In this document: piece after piece, positions 8,689 to 16,326 of the stretch
How the letters are laid out: each line of letters starts with the position of its first letter
Position numbering within the stretch: position 1 is the first letter of the stretch
DNA from: Geomobilibacter sp964431365
Lineage (GTDB): Bacteria > Desulfobacterota > Desulfuromonadia > Geobacterales > DSM-12255
Length of the DNA stretch: 64,000 bases
Reading direction: 5' to 3'
Assembly: GCA_964431365.1 (NCBI GenBank)
Contig: CAYSJJ010000006.1
Location: 24,673 to 88,672 of the forward strand
The notes under the pieces: generated by a model
The model's database searches: none
Seen by the model: the letters and a program-made list of their open reading frames with translations, nothing else
What the model was told of the DNA's origin: nothing
Program-made: the position numbers and the translations under genes

Positions 8689-10898
8689 GATGCCCTTCCC
8701 CGCATCCCCCGGAGCGACTCGTTTGCCAGCCGGGCAAGCTCCTTGTCCCCCCCCCCGGCAACCTGCTGGAGGATTCGCGTTGCCTCGGCCGAAGGATATC
8801 GATCAAGGGTCCTGACTACTTCAGCTTTGAGTCGGTTCAGCATCGCTGAGGAAAACAGGCTGCGCCCCTTGAGAATATCCTCCAGACAGGGAAGTGCCCG
8901 CGGATCCCCCATCTCGGCCAAGGCAAAGAGGGAGTTCTTCTTCACCTCGACATCGGCGGCGGAGAGACCACTCTTGCGGAGTATATCCAGCAGGTATTTG
9001 AAGACTGCAGGATTCCGGCTCTTTCCCGAAATTTGAATGGCGTTGAGCCTCAGCTCCTCGTTAGTACTGCCAAGGTCTTGGGCAAGCAGACGTTCCCCCT
9101 CCGGATCCCGAAAATGGAGCAGGGTCTTCAGCAACTCCTGCCGCAGCTTCGGCTGCTGGTTGGCAATGAGCCGATGCAAATGCGTTACTATCAGGGGATC
9201 GTTCAGCGCGCGCAGAATGACGAGGAGATTCCTGACGAAATACCAGCGACTGTCGCCGAGACGAAGCAGGGCGGCGTCCCTGACCGCGTTCCCCATCTCG
9301 ATCAGCATCCCCATATAGAAACGACGGAGCGAAATGTTCTCCTCTTCGGCCAACCGGTTGAACAATGGCTCGATAAAAGGTTCGCCGATCCGTTGGATGA
9401 CCGTGCGAATCTCCCCAAACTTCACCTTCCCCCAGACGACCGGGCCGCGCAGGACCTCTTCGACAAACTCGAGTCGGCCGAAGACATCCAGCATTTCGTC
9501 TCTCGTTTTCTGATCGAACGAACCGTCATCGCCGGCCTGGGCTCCCGAAATCCGGTCAAACAGGGTAATCAGTGTCGCAAAATCGCCGCTGTCGAGAAAG
9601 TACTGGCAGAGTTCGGAAAGATTCCGTTCCAGCACCTCCACAAGCCACTCTTCAGCAGGGGAATTCATCAGCTCCAGAATGATGGCGCTTACCTGAGTTT
9701 CCACCGAATGACTGGCCAGGGTACTCTTCAGCTCAGTGAGCTCATACTCCTCGTCAACGGTCAGACTCTCACTGTTCACGATGGTGCGAAGCGCCTGCTG
9801 GTAATCCTGGGGAATGTACTTGTCGAGTTCGTCTTCCTGGAAGATCACCCTGAACTTCTTCGCCATCTCCTCGTCGTTAGAGGTGCCGATCAACTCCTGG
9901 AGCTTGCTCTGCCGTTGACCGGCTCCGGTGGCGGCAAGCTTTTGAAGGAGATTCAGGATGATCGGTGGGACATAATTCTCGCTCTGGCCGCTCTCCTGCA
10001 GCGCCTCCATGATCACATCGTCGGAGAACCGCGACAGAACGCTTTCCGCCACGTTGCCGTGGTTGGCCAGGTGGTGGAATGAGCTGTGCATGAACTGGCG
10101 GCGGAGACCGGGACTCAGCGAGCCAATGAAGCGGCTAAGTTTTTCGATGGATTCGACCGAATATCGACTGGCAACGCTCTCCCGGTCGATGTCGTGAAGC
10201 AAGGTGGAAAATGCCTGCTCATAAGATTCAGCAGCCTCACTTCCCTCCTCCCAGCCGTTCTTCGTGCTGACAATGAGGGCGAGCACCTCTGGATCGATGG
10301 CGTCCGCGGGCCCCTGTTCTCCGTAAGGATTGAGAGTCCCTTCGGTAAGGCCAGCCACGAAACGTTCCCACAGGTCGAACGGATGCTCTGCCTCAGTCGC
10401 CTCATCGCTTCCGTCCCCCTCGCCCGCTACCTTGAAGAGAGAATAATCGATGCCTTGAACCAGAACATGGGAAACCCCGTGCTGCGCAAGCAGCTGCGCC
10501 ATCCCCCCCGCATCATAGACCACCTCCCGCTTCCAGGAGAGGAATTCATTGAATTGTTCCAGCTCGGGTCCGCTGAGCCCTTTTTGGAGGGTGAGGAGGG
10601 CAATGCCCCGTTCAAAGAGGATACGGGCAAAATCGCGAAAAATGAGGTTGCCTTGCTCAAGAATAGTGGTCCCGACCATGAGCCGATCTTTAGCAACTCC
10701 CAAGGTGATTTCGTCCCTGAACTCCAGTACCTGCACCAAGAGGCTGAGCACCCGTTGCGTAGCAGTCGCTATCACCGGGTGTCCTTTCGGATAGGCGGCA
10801 AGGTGGCGCCGGGCGATATTCAACTCAACGACGAGATTCGTCAGGGCCTTGGTATTGAGGTCATCATTCCCCGGTACTGGCCGGTCACGATCGGTCAC
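8685..10898 (-). CDS. Large HEAT-repeat protein
   Basis: A 737-residue soluble protein without signal peptide. The N-terminal part reads VELNIARRHLAAYPKGHPVI and is followed by helical sequence. The last 250 residues hold clear HEAT-like helical repeats (for example LNAIQISGKSRNPAVFKYLLDILRKS and LFALAEMGDPRALPCLEDIL, each about 35 residues). Such repeats make a protein-binding superhelix; partner and function are unknown. It starts at a GTG (10898) after a TAG in the same frame, with no strong ribosome site, and overlaps the HD-GYP-like gene by ATGA. It lies downstream of the bc-like complex genes with a gap of 32 bases, so a shared transcript is likely. Confidence 0.8.
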   Translation of the reverse strand: MTDRDRPVPGNDDLNTKALTNLVVELNIARRHLAAYPKGHPVIATATQRVLSLLVQVLEFRDEITLGVAKDRLMVGTTILEQGNLIFRDFARILFERGIALLTLQKGLSGPELEQFNEFLSWKREVVYDAGGMAQLLAQHGVSHVLVQGIDYSLFKVAGEGDGSDEATEAEHPFDLWERFVAGLTEGTLNPYGEQGPADAIDPEVLALIVSTKNGWEEGSEAAESYEQAFSTLLHDIDRESVASRYSVESIEKLSRFIGSLSPGLRRQFMHSSFHHLANHGNVAESVLSRFSDDVIMEALQESGQSENYVPPIILNLLQKLAATGAGQRQSKLQELIGTSNDEEMAKKFRVIFQEDELDKYIPQDYQQALRTIVNSESLTVDEEYELTELKSTLASHSVETQVSAIILELMNSPAEEWLVEVLERNLSELCQYFLDSGDFATLITLFDRISGAQAGDDGSFDQKTRDEMLDVFGRLEFVEEVLRGPVVWGKVKFGEIRTVIQRIGEPFIEPLFNRLAEEENISLRRFYMGMLIEMGNAVRDAALLRLGDSRWYFVRNLLVILRALNDPLIVTHLHRLIANQQPKLRQELLKTLLHFRDPEGERLLAQDLGSTNEELRLNAIQISGKSRNPAVFKYLLDILRKSGLSAADVEVKKNSLFALAEMGDPRALPCLEDILKGRSLFSSAMLNRLKAEVVRTLDRYPSAEATRILQQVAGGGDKELARLANESLRGMRGRAS

Positions 10899-10930
10899 GG
10901 GAGGCTCGCACTACTCTGTTGATCATTGGA

Positions 10931-11746
10931 TTACTCTGTAGATCGGTCATAGCTCTTCTTCAGGAGTCGGCAGGTGAGGGCAACGACCAGCAGGAACCCG
11001 ACGGCAACGCCCCCCCATACCTTTCTCTGCTGCTGCACCCGTTGTTGTTTTGTCACAGTATCTTGCTGTGCATCCAGCTCTTTGCCGATGGCCGTGGCCT
11101 CGCGGGTAACCCTCGCCACATCCACGTTGTGGAACAGCCTGTGATAACGGTTCTTCAACGCAAACAGGCTCTTTTCCTGCCCGGCGGTATCCACCCCCCT
11201 CCCCCGTAGCGAAGAGAGCTCTCGCTCGATCTGGACGAGACGGTTCTCGTTCGGTGCCATCGCCTCCTTGATGGCCCTGGCCCGGGCGTAAGGGTGACAG
11301 GAGCTGCACCGCTTTTCGTTGATGATATCCAGGGTGACTTTTCTCACATCGTGACTGCCGTGGCAGGTCACGCAAGTCGGCCCCCCCCTCCCAAGGGCGC
11401 GTCCATGGGCGCTGTTCAGGAAATCATCACGAATCCCCACGTGACAACGGCCGCAAAAGGCGGGGATTGCTGCTTCAGCCGGCACTCCGAGAAATCCCCG
11501 GGCCGGACGCATGGCATTGGTGCTGTCGCTGGGGTCGCCGCCATGACAGTGGTTGCAGGAAATGCCATTTGCGGCGTGTATGCTGTTTTGCCAGGGAGCT
11601 ACCGGCCGACCTCCCCTCCCCGTCTGGCTGCCGTGACAGGCCAGGCAAACCGTTCTTTCGGTTGGCTGGGCACAGACGTCGCTTACGATGGCCAGCAGCA
11701 GGATGACGACAATTGAAATGCACTTCAGCGAACCAAGACGGGTCAT
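10931..11746 (-). CDS. Five-heme c-type cytochrome with C-terminal membrane anchor
   Basis: A signal peptide (about residues 1-26, ending VCA) sends the protein to the periplasm. Five CxxCH sites follow: CLACH, CNHCH, CGRCH, CVTCH and CSSCH, all within the first 155 residues. A charged, probably coiled-coil stretch (about 165-235) leads to one membrane segment (GGVAVGFLLVVALTCRLL) and a short basic tail. Its start overlaps the cytochrome b stop by four bases, so the protein is most likely the cytochrome c subunit of a bc-like quinol-oxidising complex with the Rieske and cytochrome b genes. The electron acceptor is not known. Confidence 0.92.
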   Translation of the reverse strand: MTRLGSLKCISIVVILLLAIVSDVCAQPTERTVCLACHGSQTGRGGRPVAPWQNSIHAANGISCNHCHGGDPSDSTNAMRPARGFLGVPAEAAIPAFCGRCHVGIRDDFLNSAHGRALGRGGPTCVTCHGSHDVRKVTLDIINEKRCSSCHPYARARAIKEAMAPNENRLVQIERELSSLRGRGVDTAGQEKSLFALKNRYHRLFHNVDVARVTREATAIGKELDAQQDTVTKQQRVQQQRKVWGGVAVGFLLVVALTCRLLKKSYDRSTE

Positions 11747-12618
11747 GAATAGTGCCCCCAGGCCATCAAACCGAGATAGACGATAATGCCGCCGACAGCA
11801 CCACAGAGAAAAACCGGACGTTTCAACGGATGCTTCTCCTTACCACGGTCTATGAAGGGAAGCAGGGCCAGGAACGTCATGGCCACCCCCTGAACGGCCA
11901 AGCCGAGAAATTCACTGGGAAAGATCTTTAGGGTCTGGTAGTTGGGGAGGAAGTACCACTCAGGCTTGATATGGGCTGGCGTCTGAAGGGGGTTTGCCGG
12001 CACAAAGGCGTCCACAGGGAAAAAGATGTAGGGATCGAAAAAGACAACCGCCAGGAAACACGCCAGATACACGGCAATGGCGCTTGCGTCAGCCAGAACG
12101 TAATTGGGGAAAAAAGGAATGCCGCCCGGATGCCCCTCATGCCTGTACTGCTCCCCCTGCCAGGGATTGGACGTATCTGAAAGGCCGAAGGGGGGAGTGG
12201 AGACACCGGTCCGCTTCAAGAAAAAAAGATGGGCACCAATCAAGACGCCAATACCAAGGGGAATAACGGCAATATGGAGAACGAAAAAACGGCCGAGTGT
12301 CTGCGGACCGACCAGCGGTCCCCCCCGAACGAACTCCATGAGGGTGCTCCCCAGCACCGGGATTGCGCCGATGCTGCTGGTGGCAACGGTTGTGGCCCAG
12401 AAAGAGAGCTGGCTCCACGGGAGCAGGTAACCGGTCAACGAAATGCCCATGACCAGGTTGAAGAGCAGGAATCCGGAGAGCCAGTTCAACTCCCGGGGGC
12501 GCTTGTAACTCCCCATGAACAGAACAGAAATGAGATGGAGGAGCAATACCGCCACCATCATATTGGAGCCCACCGCGTGACACATCCGGATCAGCCACCC
12601 GAAGGGGACCTCGTTCAT
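11743..12618 (-). CDS. Cytochrome b, main part of a frameshifted gene
   Basis: The reading frame holds most of a b6-plus-subunit-IV type cytochrome b. The first heme pair is in RMCHAVGSNMMVAVLLLHL (His residues 14 apart); the second is in LHIAVIPLGIGVLIGAH (15 apart, the b6 spacing). The quinol-site motif is KPEWYFLPNYQTL. About eight membrane helices are seen. The true protein does not begin at this ATG: in the same frame the sequence continues upstream as VLLVYYVPSSDKAFTSVTAI, and the preceding part is in another frame (next entry). Together they would make about 360 residues, fused like some delta-proteobacterial bc complexes. Whether the gene works depends on whether the frameshift is real. 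Confidence 0.85.
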   Translation of the reverse strand: MNEVPFGWLIRMCHAVGSNMMVAVLLLHLISVLFMGSYKRPRELNWLSGFLLFNLVMGISLTGYLLPWSQLSFWATTVATSSIGAIPVLGSTLMEFVRGGPLVGPQTLGRFFVLHIAVIPLGIGVLIGAHLFFLKRTGVSTPPFGLSDTSNPWQGEQYRHEGHPGGIPFFPNYVLADASAIAVYLACFLAVVFFDPYIFFPVDAFVPANPLQTPAHIKPEWYFLPNYQTLKIFPSEFLGLAVQGVAMTFLALLPFIDRGKEKHPLKRPVFLCGAVGGIIVYLGLMAWGHYS

Positions 12619-12646
12619 GATGGCGGTAACGCTGGTAAACGCCTTG

Positions 12647-12823
12647 TCAGATGACGGTACATAGTAAACCAGAAGGACCGAATATGGTCAGCAGCACGCT
12701 CCCAAGCGAATACCAGCTGTTTATGTTCCGGGGGAGCAGGTAACCGGTAAACTCGCGCTCAATGACCTCACCGATGCCGATCCGGATATCGAGCCATCGG
12801 TACAGACTCTTCAGGACTCCCAT
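12647..12823 (-). pseudogene. Cytochrome b, N-terminal fragment (out of frame with the rest)
   Basis: The ATG at 12823 follows GGAGGAG and encodes MGVLKSLYRWLDIRIGIGEV, then the family stretch TGYLLPRNINSWYSLGSVLLTIF. After that Phe (near base 12680) the frame goes wrong and stops at 12647. The expected continuation (a helix leading to YYVPSSDKAF) lies one frame over. Compared with the family about eight residues of the first membrane helix are missing, so a deletion of roughly 23 bases fits. This may be a sequencing or assembly error, given the other assembly joins in this window, or a real lesion. Confidence 0.75.
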
Positions 12824-12857
12824 AAAACCGCTCCTCCAAAGATCCGGGTCATTTTTG

Positions 12858-13277
12858 TCATCCCACTCGCGCCACGCCGTTGGCAACGGTAAAAGGAATG
12901 GCTTCCAGCGGCTTGGGCGGCGGACCGCTCAGCACCCGGCCATCTACGCCGTAACGTCCTGCGTGGCACGGGCAGAGAAACTGGGCCTCACCCTTCTGCC
13001 ACTGGACAATACACCCCAAATGTGTGCAGACCGCCGAGCGGACGATCACAGACCCTCCGGCGAGCTTGACCAGCACAGCTGCCTTGCCGGCATAATCGAA
13101 AAACTTGGCGTCTCCATCGGCAAGCTGACTGAGTTGGATTTCCACGGTATTCTGGCTGTTCGTCGATGAACGGGGCGCGAGATAACGAACTACCGGATAG
13201 ACTAACGCCCCGGCGCCGAAGGCGGCCATTACCGCCAGAAAACCTTGCAGAAAAGTCCGTCTGGTTCTTAGTTCCAT
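12858..13277 (-). CDS. Rieske [2Fe-2S] protein of a bc-like complex
   Basis: The 139-residue protein has a twin-arginine type leader (TRRTFLQGF) that runs into a membrane helix acting as an uncleaved anchor. The Rieske cluster boxes are CTHLGC (about residue 85) and CPCHAG (about residue 103), followed by GPPPKPL, the Pro loop. All four ligands and both disulfide Cys are present. It is the first gene of the run Rieske - cytochrome b - cytochrome c, so it should carry electrons from quinol at the periplasmic face to the multiheme cytochrome. The start at 13277 is divergent from fbp. Confidence 0.95.
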   Translation of the reverse strand: MELRTRRTFLQGFLAVMAAFGAGALVYPVVRYLAPRSSTNSQNTVEIQLSQLADGDAKFFDYAGKAAVLVKLAGGSVIVRSAVCTHLGCIVQWQKGEAQFLCPCHAGRYGVDGRVLSGPPPKPLEAIPFTVANGVARVG

Positions 13278-13445
13278 GAAAGGCTACTCCATTTAGTTGA
13301 ACGACGACCCAGAATACTTACCATGGCTGTGACCGAAGTCAAGAACAGTGGGCCTTGGTGGCACTTTTTGCTTGCCTTGCCAGGGCATTTTAGCTACTCT
13401 TACGCGACTTTAATGTCATGCATGCCGACCAAGGAGGATTCATTC

Positions 13446-14406
13446 ATGTTCCGTGAACCAGGTAAGACCAAATTTCAGATAGACCTGCGCCGACACCTGC
13501 GCGACCAGAATATTTGCGACAACCTGATTCACCTTATTTGTGAAATCGCCGAAGCCAGCAAATACGTGATCAATGCGGTCCGCACCGGCGACCTCGGTGT
13601 GGCGGGTACCTCCAATCTTTACGGCGAAGAGCAGCTGGCGCTGGATGTTCTTTCCGATCGTATCATGCGCAAACGCCTGATACATTCGGGTGTAGTCTGC
13701 AACATCGCCTCGGAGGAGATGGATGAGATCTATCAGGCCCAGGCCAGCGCCGAAGGGCTCTACTCGGTCGCCTACGACCCGTTGGACGGTTCGTCGCTGG
13801 TGGATGTCAACCTGGCTGTAGGCACCATCGTGGCGATCTATGCCGGTTGCGATCTCCTACAGGAAGGGCGCAAACAAGTGGCTTCGGTCTACATCCTCTA
13901 CGGACCGAGAGTCTCGCTGGTTTATTCGGTCGGCAATGGTGTTCATGAGTTCACCCTTAACCAACTCATGGAATTTACGCTGAGCCGAGAAAACATTACC
14001 ATGAAACCGAGCGGCGACATCTNNNNNNNNNNTCTATTCGCCCGGCGGTCTTCGCAGCAAATACACCCCTGGTAATGAAAAGTTCGTCAGCTACCTGGAA
14101 ACAAAAGGAAGCAAACTTCGTTACTCAGGCGGCTTTGTGCCGGACATCAACCAGATTCTGCTGAAGGGGAAAGGGATCTTTTTCTATCCGGCGCTGAAGG
14201 ACGCGCCCAAAGGAAAGCTTAGGTTGCTTTTCGAACTGAACACCATGGCATTCCTGGTGGAACACGCCGGTGGAGCAGCGAGCAACGGCACCATGCCGAT
14301 CCTGGATATCANNNNNNNNNNACCGGAGAGTCTAGATCAGCGTGAACCGATTTACATAGGCTGCCGTGAAGACGTTGCCAAGGCGGTCGAATTCCTGAAC
14401 GGATAA
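13446..14406 (+). CDS. fbp: Fructose-1,6-bisphosphatase class I (interrupted by two assembly gaps)
   Basis: It hydrolyses fructose-1,6-bisphosphate to fructose-6-phosphate in gluconeogenesis. The metal-binding motif reads YDPLDGSSLVDVN (near residue 115). Further family blocks are YSPGGLRSKYTPGNEKF, RYSGGFVPDINQIL and the C-terminal PESLDQREPIYIGC. The ATG at 13446 follows AGGAGG; an ATG upstream at 13423 lacks such a site. Two runs of ten N break the frame at 14023 and 14312. The family alignment suggests both are nearly zero in true length, so the real gene is likely intact at about 314 residues. Confidence 0.93.
14023..14032. other. Run of ten N (assembly join) inside fbp
   Basis: The left contig ends gacatct and the right begins tctattcg. 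If the three bases tct are shared, the codons read Asp-Ile-Tyr-Ser, as the family expects. The N count is therefore a placeholder. Confidence 0.95.
14312..14321. other. Run of ten N (assembly join) inside fbp
   Basis: The family has one residue between LDI and PESLDQR. With ends gatatca and accggag, about one unknown base restores this; the ten N are a placeholder. Confidence 0.95.
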
Positions 14407-14426
14407 CTAACTGCGAAGAGGTCGTC

Positions 14427-14693
14427 ATGACAGAAGGCAAGAAAGCGCAAAGGCTCTGCAGTGAAATACAGCTGTTCGATCTCTGTGAACTCGACGTTTG
14501 CGGTCATAAAGACGGTCGTTACTGCACCAAGGGAGACCTCATCGCCCGTTTTGAAGCGATAGCTGACGACGAGGAGAGGGCTCCGGAACAATACTTAGCC
14601 GAGGAGTTGGAGGACGTTGAGGGAGCCGGCGACCTGGGATATGACGAGGCCTTTGGCGTCGATGAATATGGCGAAGAGGACGACGAAGAATAG
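14427..14693 (+). CDS. Small Cys-containing acidic protein of unknown function
   Basis: I do not recognise this 88-residue protein. The N-terminal third has four Cys at residues 11, 20, 25 and 33 (C-x8-C-x4-C-x7-C, with one His between the last two), a pattern that could bind a metal or a small Fe-S cluster. The rest is strongly acidic and ends in a run of Asp and Glu. No signal peptide or membrane segment is seen. The ATG at 14427 follows GAGG eight bases upstream, and the gene lies 20 bases after fbp and just before a terminator, so it is probably cotranscribed with fbp. Confidence 0.75.
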   Translation: MTEGKKAQRLCSEIQLFDLCELDVCGHKDGRYCTKGDLIARFEAIADDEERAPEQYLAEELEDVEGAGDLGYDEAFGVDEYGEEDDEE

Positions 14694-14701
14694 ATTTGAC
14701 T

Positions 14702-14728
14702 AATAACCGCCTTGGGCGGTTATTTTTT
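14702..14728 (+). terminator. Rho-independent terminator after the fbp unit
   Basis: A ten-base-pair stem (AATAACCGCC / GGCGGTTATT) with a three-base loop is followed by a run of T. It lies 8 bases after the small acidic gene. Confidence 0.88.
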
Positions 14729-14800
14729 TATCGGTGGCTGCCTAAAGTTGCCGCGCACCATGACGATATTCATGAAGAAAATGTCACAAGGAGTTTATCT

Positions 14801-16249
14801 GTGAAACCCAAATTACTTATCGTCGACGATGACCTCGACATACTGAAAATGCTCCAGACCGCATTTGCCGGCGACGATATGGAGGTGGTCCTGGAGACCG
14901 ACAGCTCGACAGCGCTGCAGAGGATACTCTCCGACCGGCCCAATGTGGCCATTTTTGACATAAACATGCCGGGAAAATCGGGACTGGATCTGCTGCTGGA
15001 GGCCAAGAAGGTCGATTCGGCCCTGGCCATCATCATAACGTCAGGCCAAAAGACAACCCAAAATGCCATCGAGGCGATGAAACGCGGCGCCTACGATTAC
15101 ATGACCAAACCTCTGGATCTAAAAAAACTGAAGACAAATGTCCAGAAGGCCCTGGAGTGTAACCTGCTCAACCGCAAGGTACGGTTTACCCGTGATCGCG
15201 AGCTCCTGACCGAAGAGCACCTTGATGAAGATATCATGATCGGCTCTTCTCCGGAGATGATAGAGATCTGGAAAATGGTCGGCAAGATTGCCGATTCCGA
15301 CGCCACGGTCCTAATCCAGGGAGAAAGTGGTACCGGCAAGGAGCTTCTGGCCCGTGCCATCTACGATAATTCCCGTCGGAAGAATCGTCCGTTTCTCGCC
15401 GTCAACTGTGCCGCGCTTCCGGAGAACCTCCTTGAAAGTGAACTCTTCGGCCACGAAAAAGGCGCCTTCACCGACGCTCACGCCCGAAGGATCGGGAAAT
15501 TCGAACAGTGCACCGGCGGCACCATTTTCCTCGATGAAATTGGTGAGATGAGCCTTGCAAGCCAGGGAAAACTCCTGCGAGTACTGGAGAATCAGGAGTT
15601 CGAGAGGGTCGGAGGGAACGAAACCATCAAGGTTGATGTCAGAATCGTTGCGGCCACCAACCGTTCTCTTCTGCAGTCGGTGAAGGAAAAAACCTTCAGG
15701 CTCGACCTCTTCTACCGGCTGAGGGTGGTAACCTTCTTCCTCCCTCCCCTTCGCGAGCGGGCAGAGGACCTTCCGCTGCTCACCGAGCTCTTCATTCGCC
15801 GGTTTTCCCGTAAATACGGCAAGCAGATCAAGGGGATCGCTCCAAAAGCGATGGAAGTGCTGACCACCCATGCATGGGAGGGGAATATCAGGGAACTGAA
15901 GAATGTGATCAACTCTGCGGTCGTTTTGTGCAAAGGAGATCTCCTGATACCGGACGACTTCGAGTCATTCCTGGAGGCCAAGGCAGGATTTAAAGAGATT
16001 GATCTGGACGCCGCCGGCGACGATTATTACCAGGTTTTCACCTGCATGCTAGAACCGATCTTCGACGGTCTTTGCCAGAAGAACAAGGGCTCCATCTACG
16101 ACAACGTCAACATGGGCCTCGAGAAAGCGTTGATCCAGATGTCCATGTCCAAGGCCAACAACAATCAGGTGCTTGCCGCAAAACTCCTCGGAATCAGTCG
16201 CAATACGTTGCGTGACCGGTTGGAGAAATACAGTATAAACGGCCAATAA
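14801..16249 (+). CDS. Sigma-54-dependent response regulator, NtrC family
   Basis: A 482-residue cytoplasmic regulator in three parts. The receiver domain (about 1-120) has the acidic pocket DDD, the phospho-acceptor Asp in IFDINMPG and the Lys of MTKPLD. The AAA+ domain (about 145-385) has Walker A GESGTGKE, the sigma-54 contact loop GAFTDA and Walker B GTIFLDEIGEM. The C-terminal Fis-type HTH reads VLAAKLLGISRNTLRDRL. The GTG at 14801 follows AAGGAG; a longer reading upstream crosses the preceding terminator and is rejected. No histidine kinase is next to it, so the signal and target genes are unknown. Confidence 0.92.
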   Translation: MKPKLLIVDDDLDILKMLQTAFAGDDMEVVLETDSSTALQRILSDRPNVAIFDINMPGKSGLDLLLEAKKVDSALAIIITSGQKTTQNAIEAMKRGAYDYMTKPLDLKKLKTNVQKALECNLLNRKVRFTRDRELLTEEHLDEDIMIGSSPEMIEIWKMVGKIADSDATVLIQGESGTGKELLARAIYDNSRRKNRPFLAVNCAALPENLLESELFGHEKGAFTDAHARRIGKFEQCTGGTIFLDEIGEMSLASQGKLLRVLENQEFERVGGNETIKVDVRIVAATNRSLLQSVKEKTFRLDLFYRLRVVTFFLPPLRERAEDLPLLTELFIRRFSRKYGKQIKGIAPKAMEVLTTHAWEGNIRELKNVINSAVVLCKGDLLIPDDFESFLEAKAGFKEIDLDAAGDDYYQVFTCMLEPIFDGLCQKNKGSIYDNVNMGLEKALIQMSMSKANNNQVLAAKLLGISRNTLRDRLEKYSINGQ

Positions 16250-16270
16250 GTAACGTTTCGACATACACGC

Positions 16271-16304
16271 AAAAGGCCTTTCAGCAAGAGCTGAAAGGCC
16301 TTTT
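16271..16304. terminator. Bidirectional terminator
   Basis: A perfect 15-base-pair hairpin (AAAAGGCCTTTCAGC with a four-base loop) lies between two converging genes. It has T runs in both directions and can serve both the NtrC-type regulator and the cohesin-domain gene. Confidence 0.9.
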
Positions 16305-16326
16305 TGCTGTCGTAGTTACATGGATG

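Noticed and set aside
13355..13445. TGGCACTTTTTGC before fbp as a sigma-54 promoter
   Set aside because: The spacing between GG and GC is 8, 11 or 12 bases, not the needed 10.
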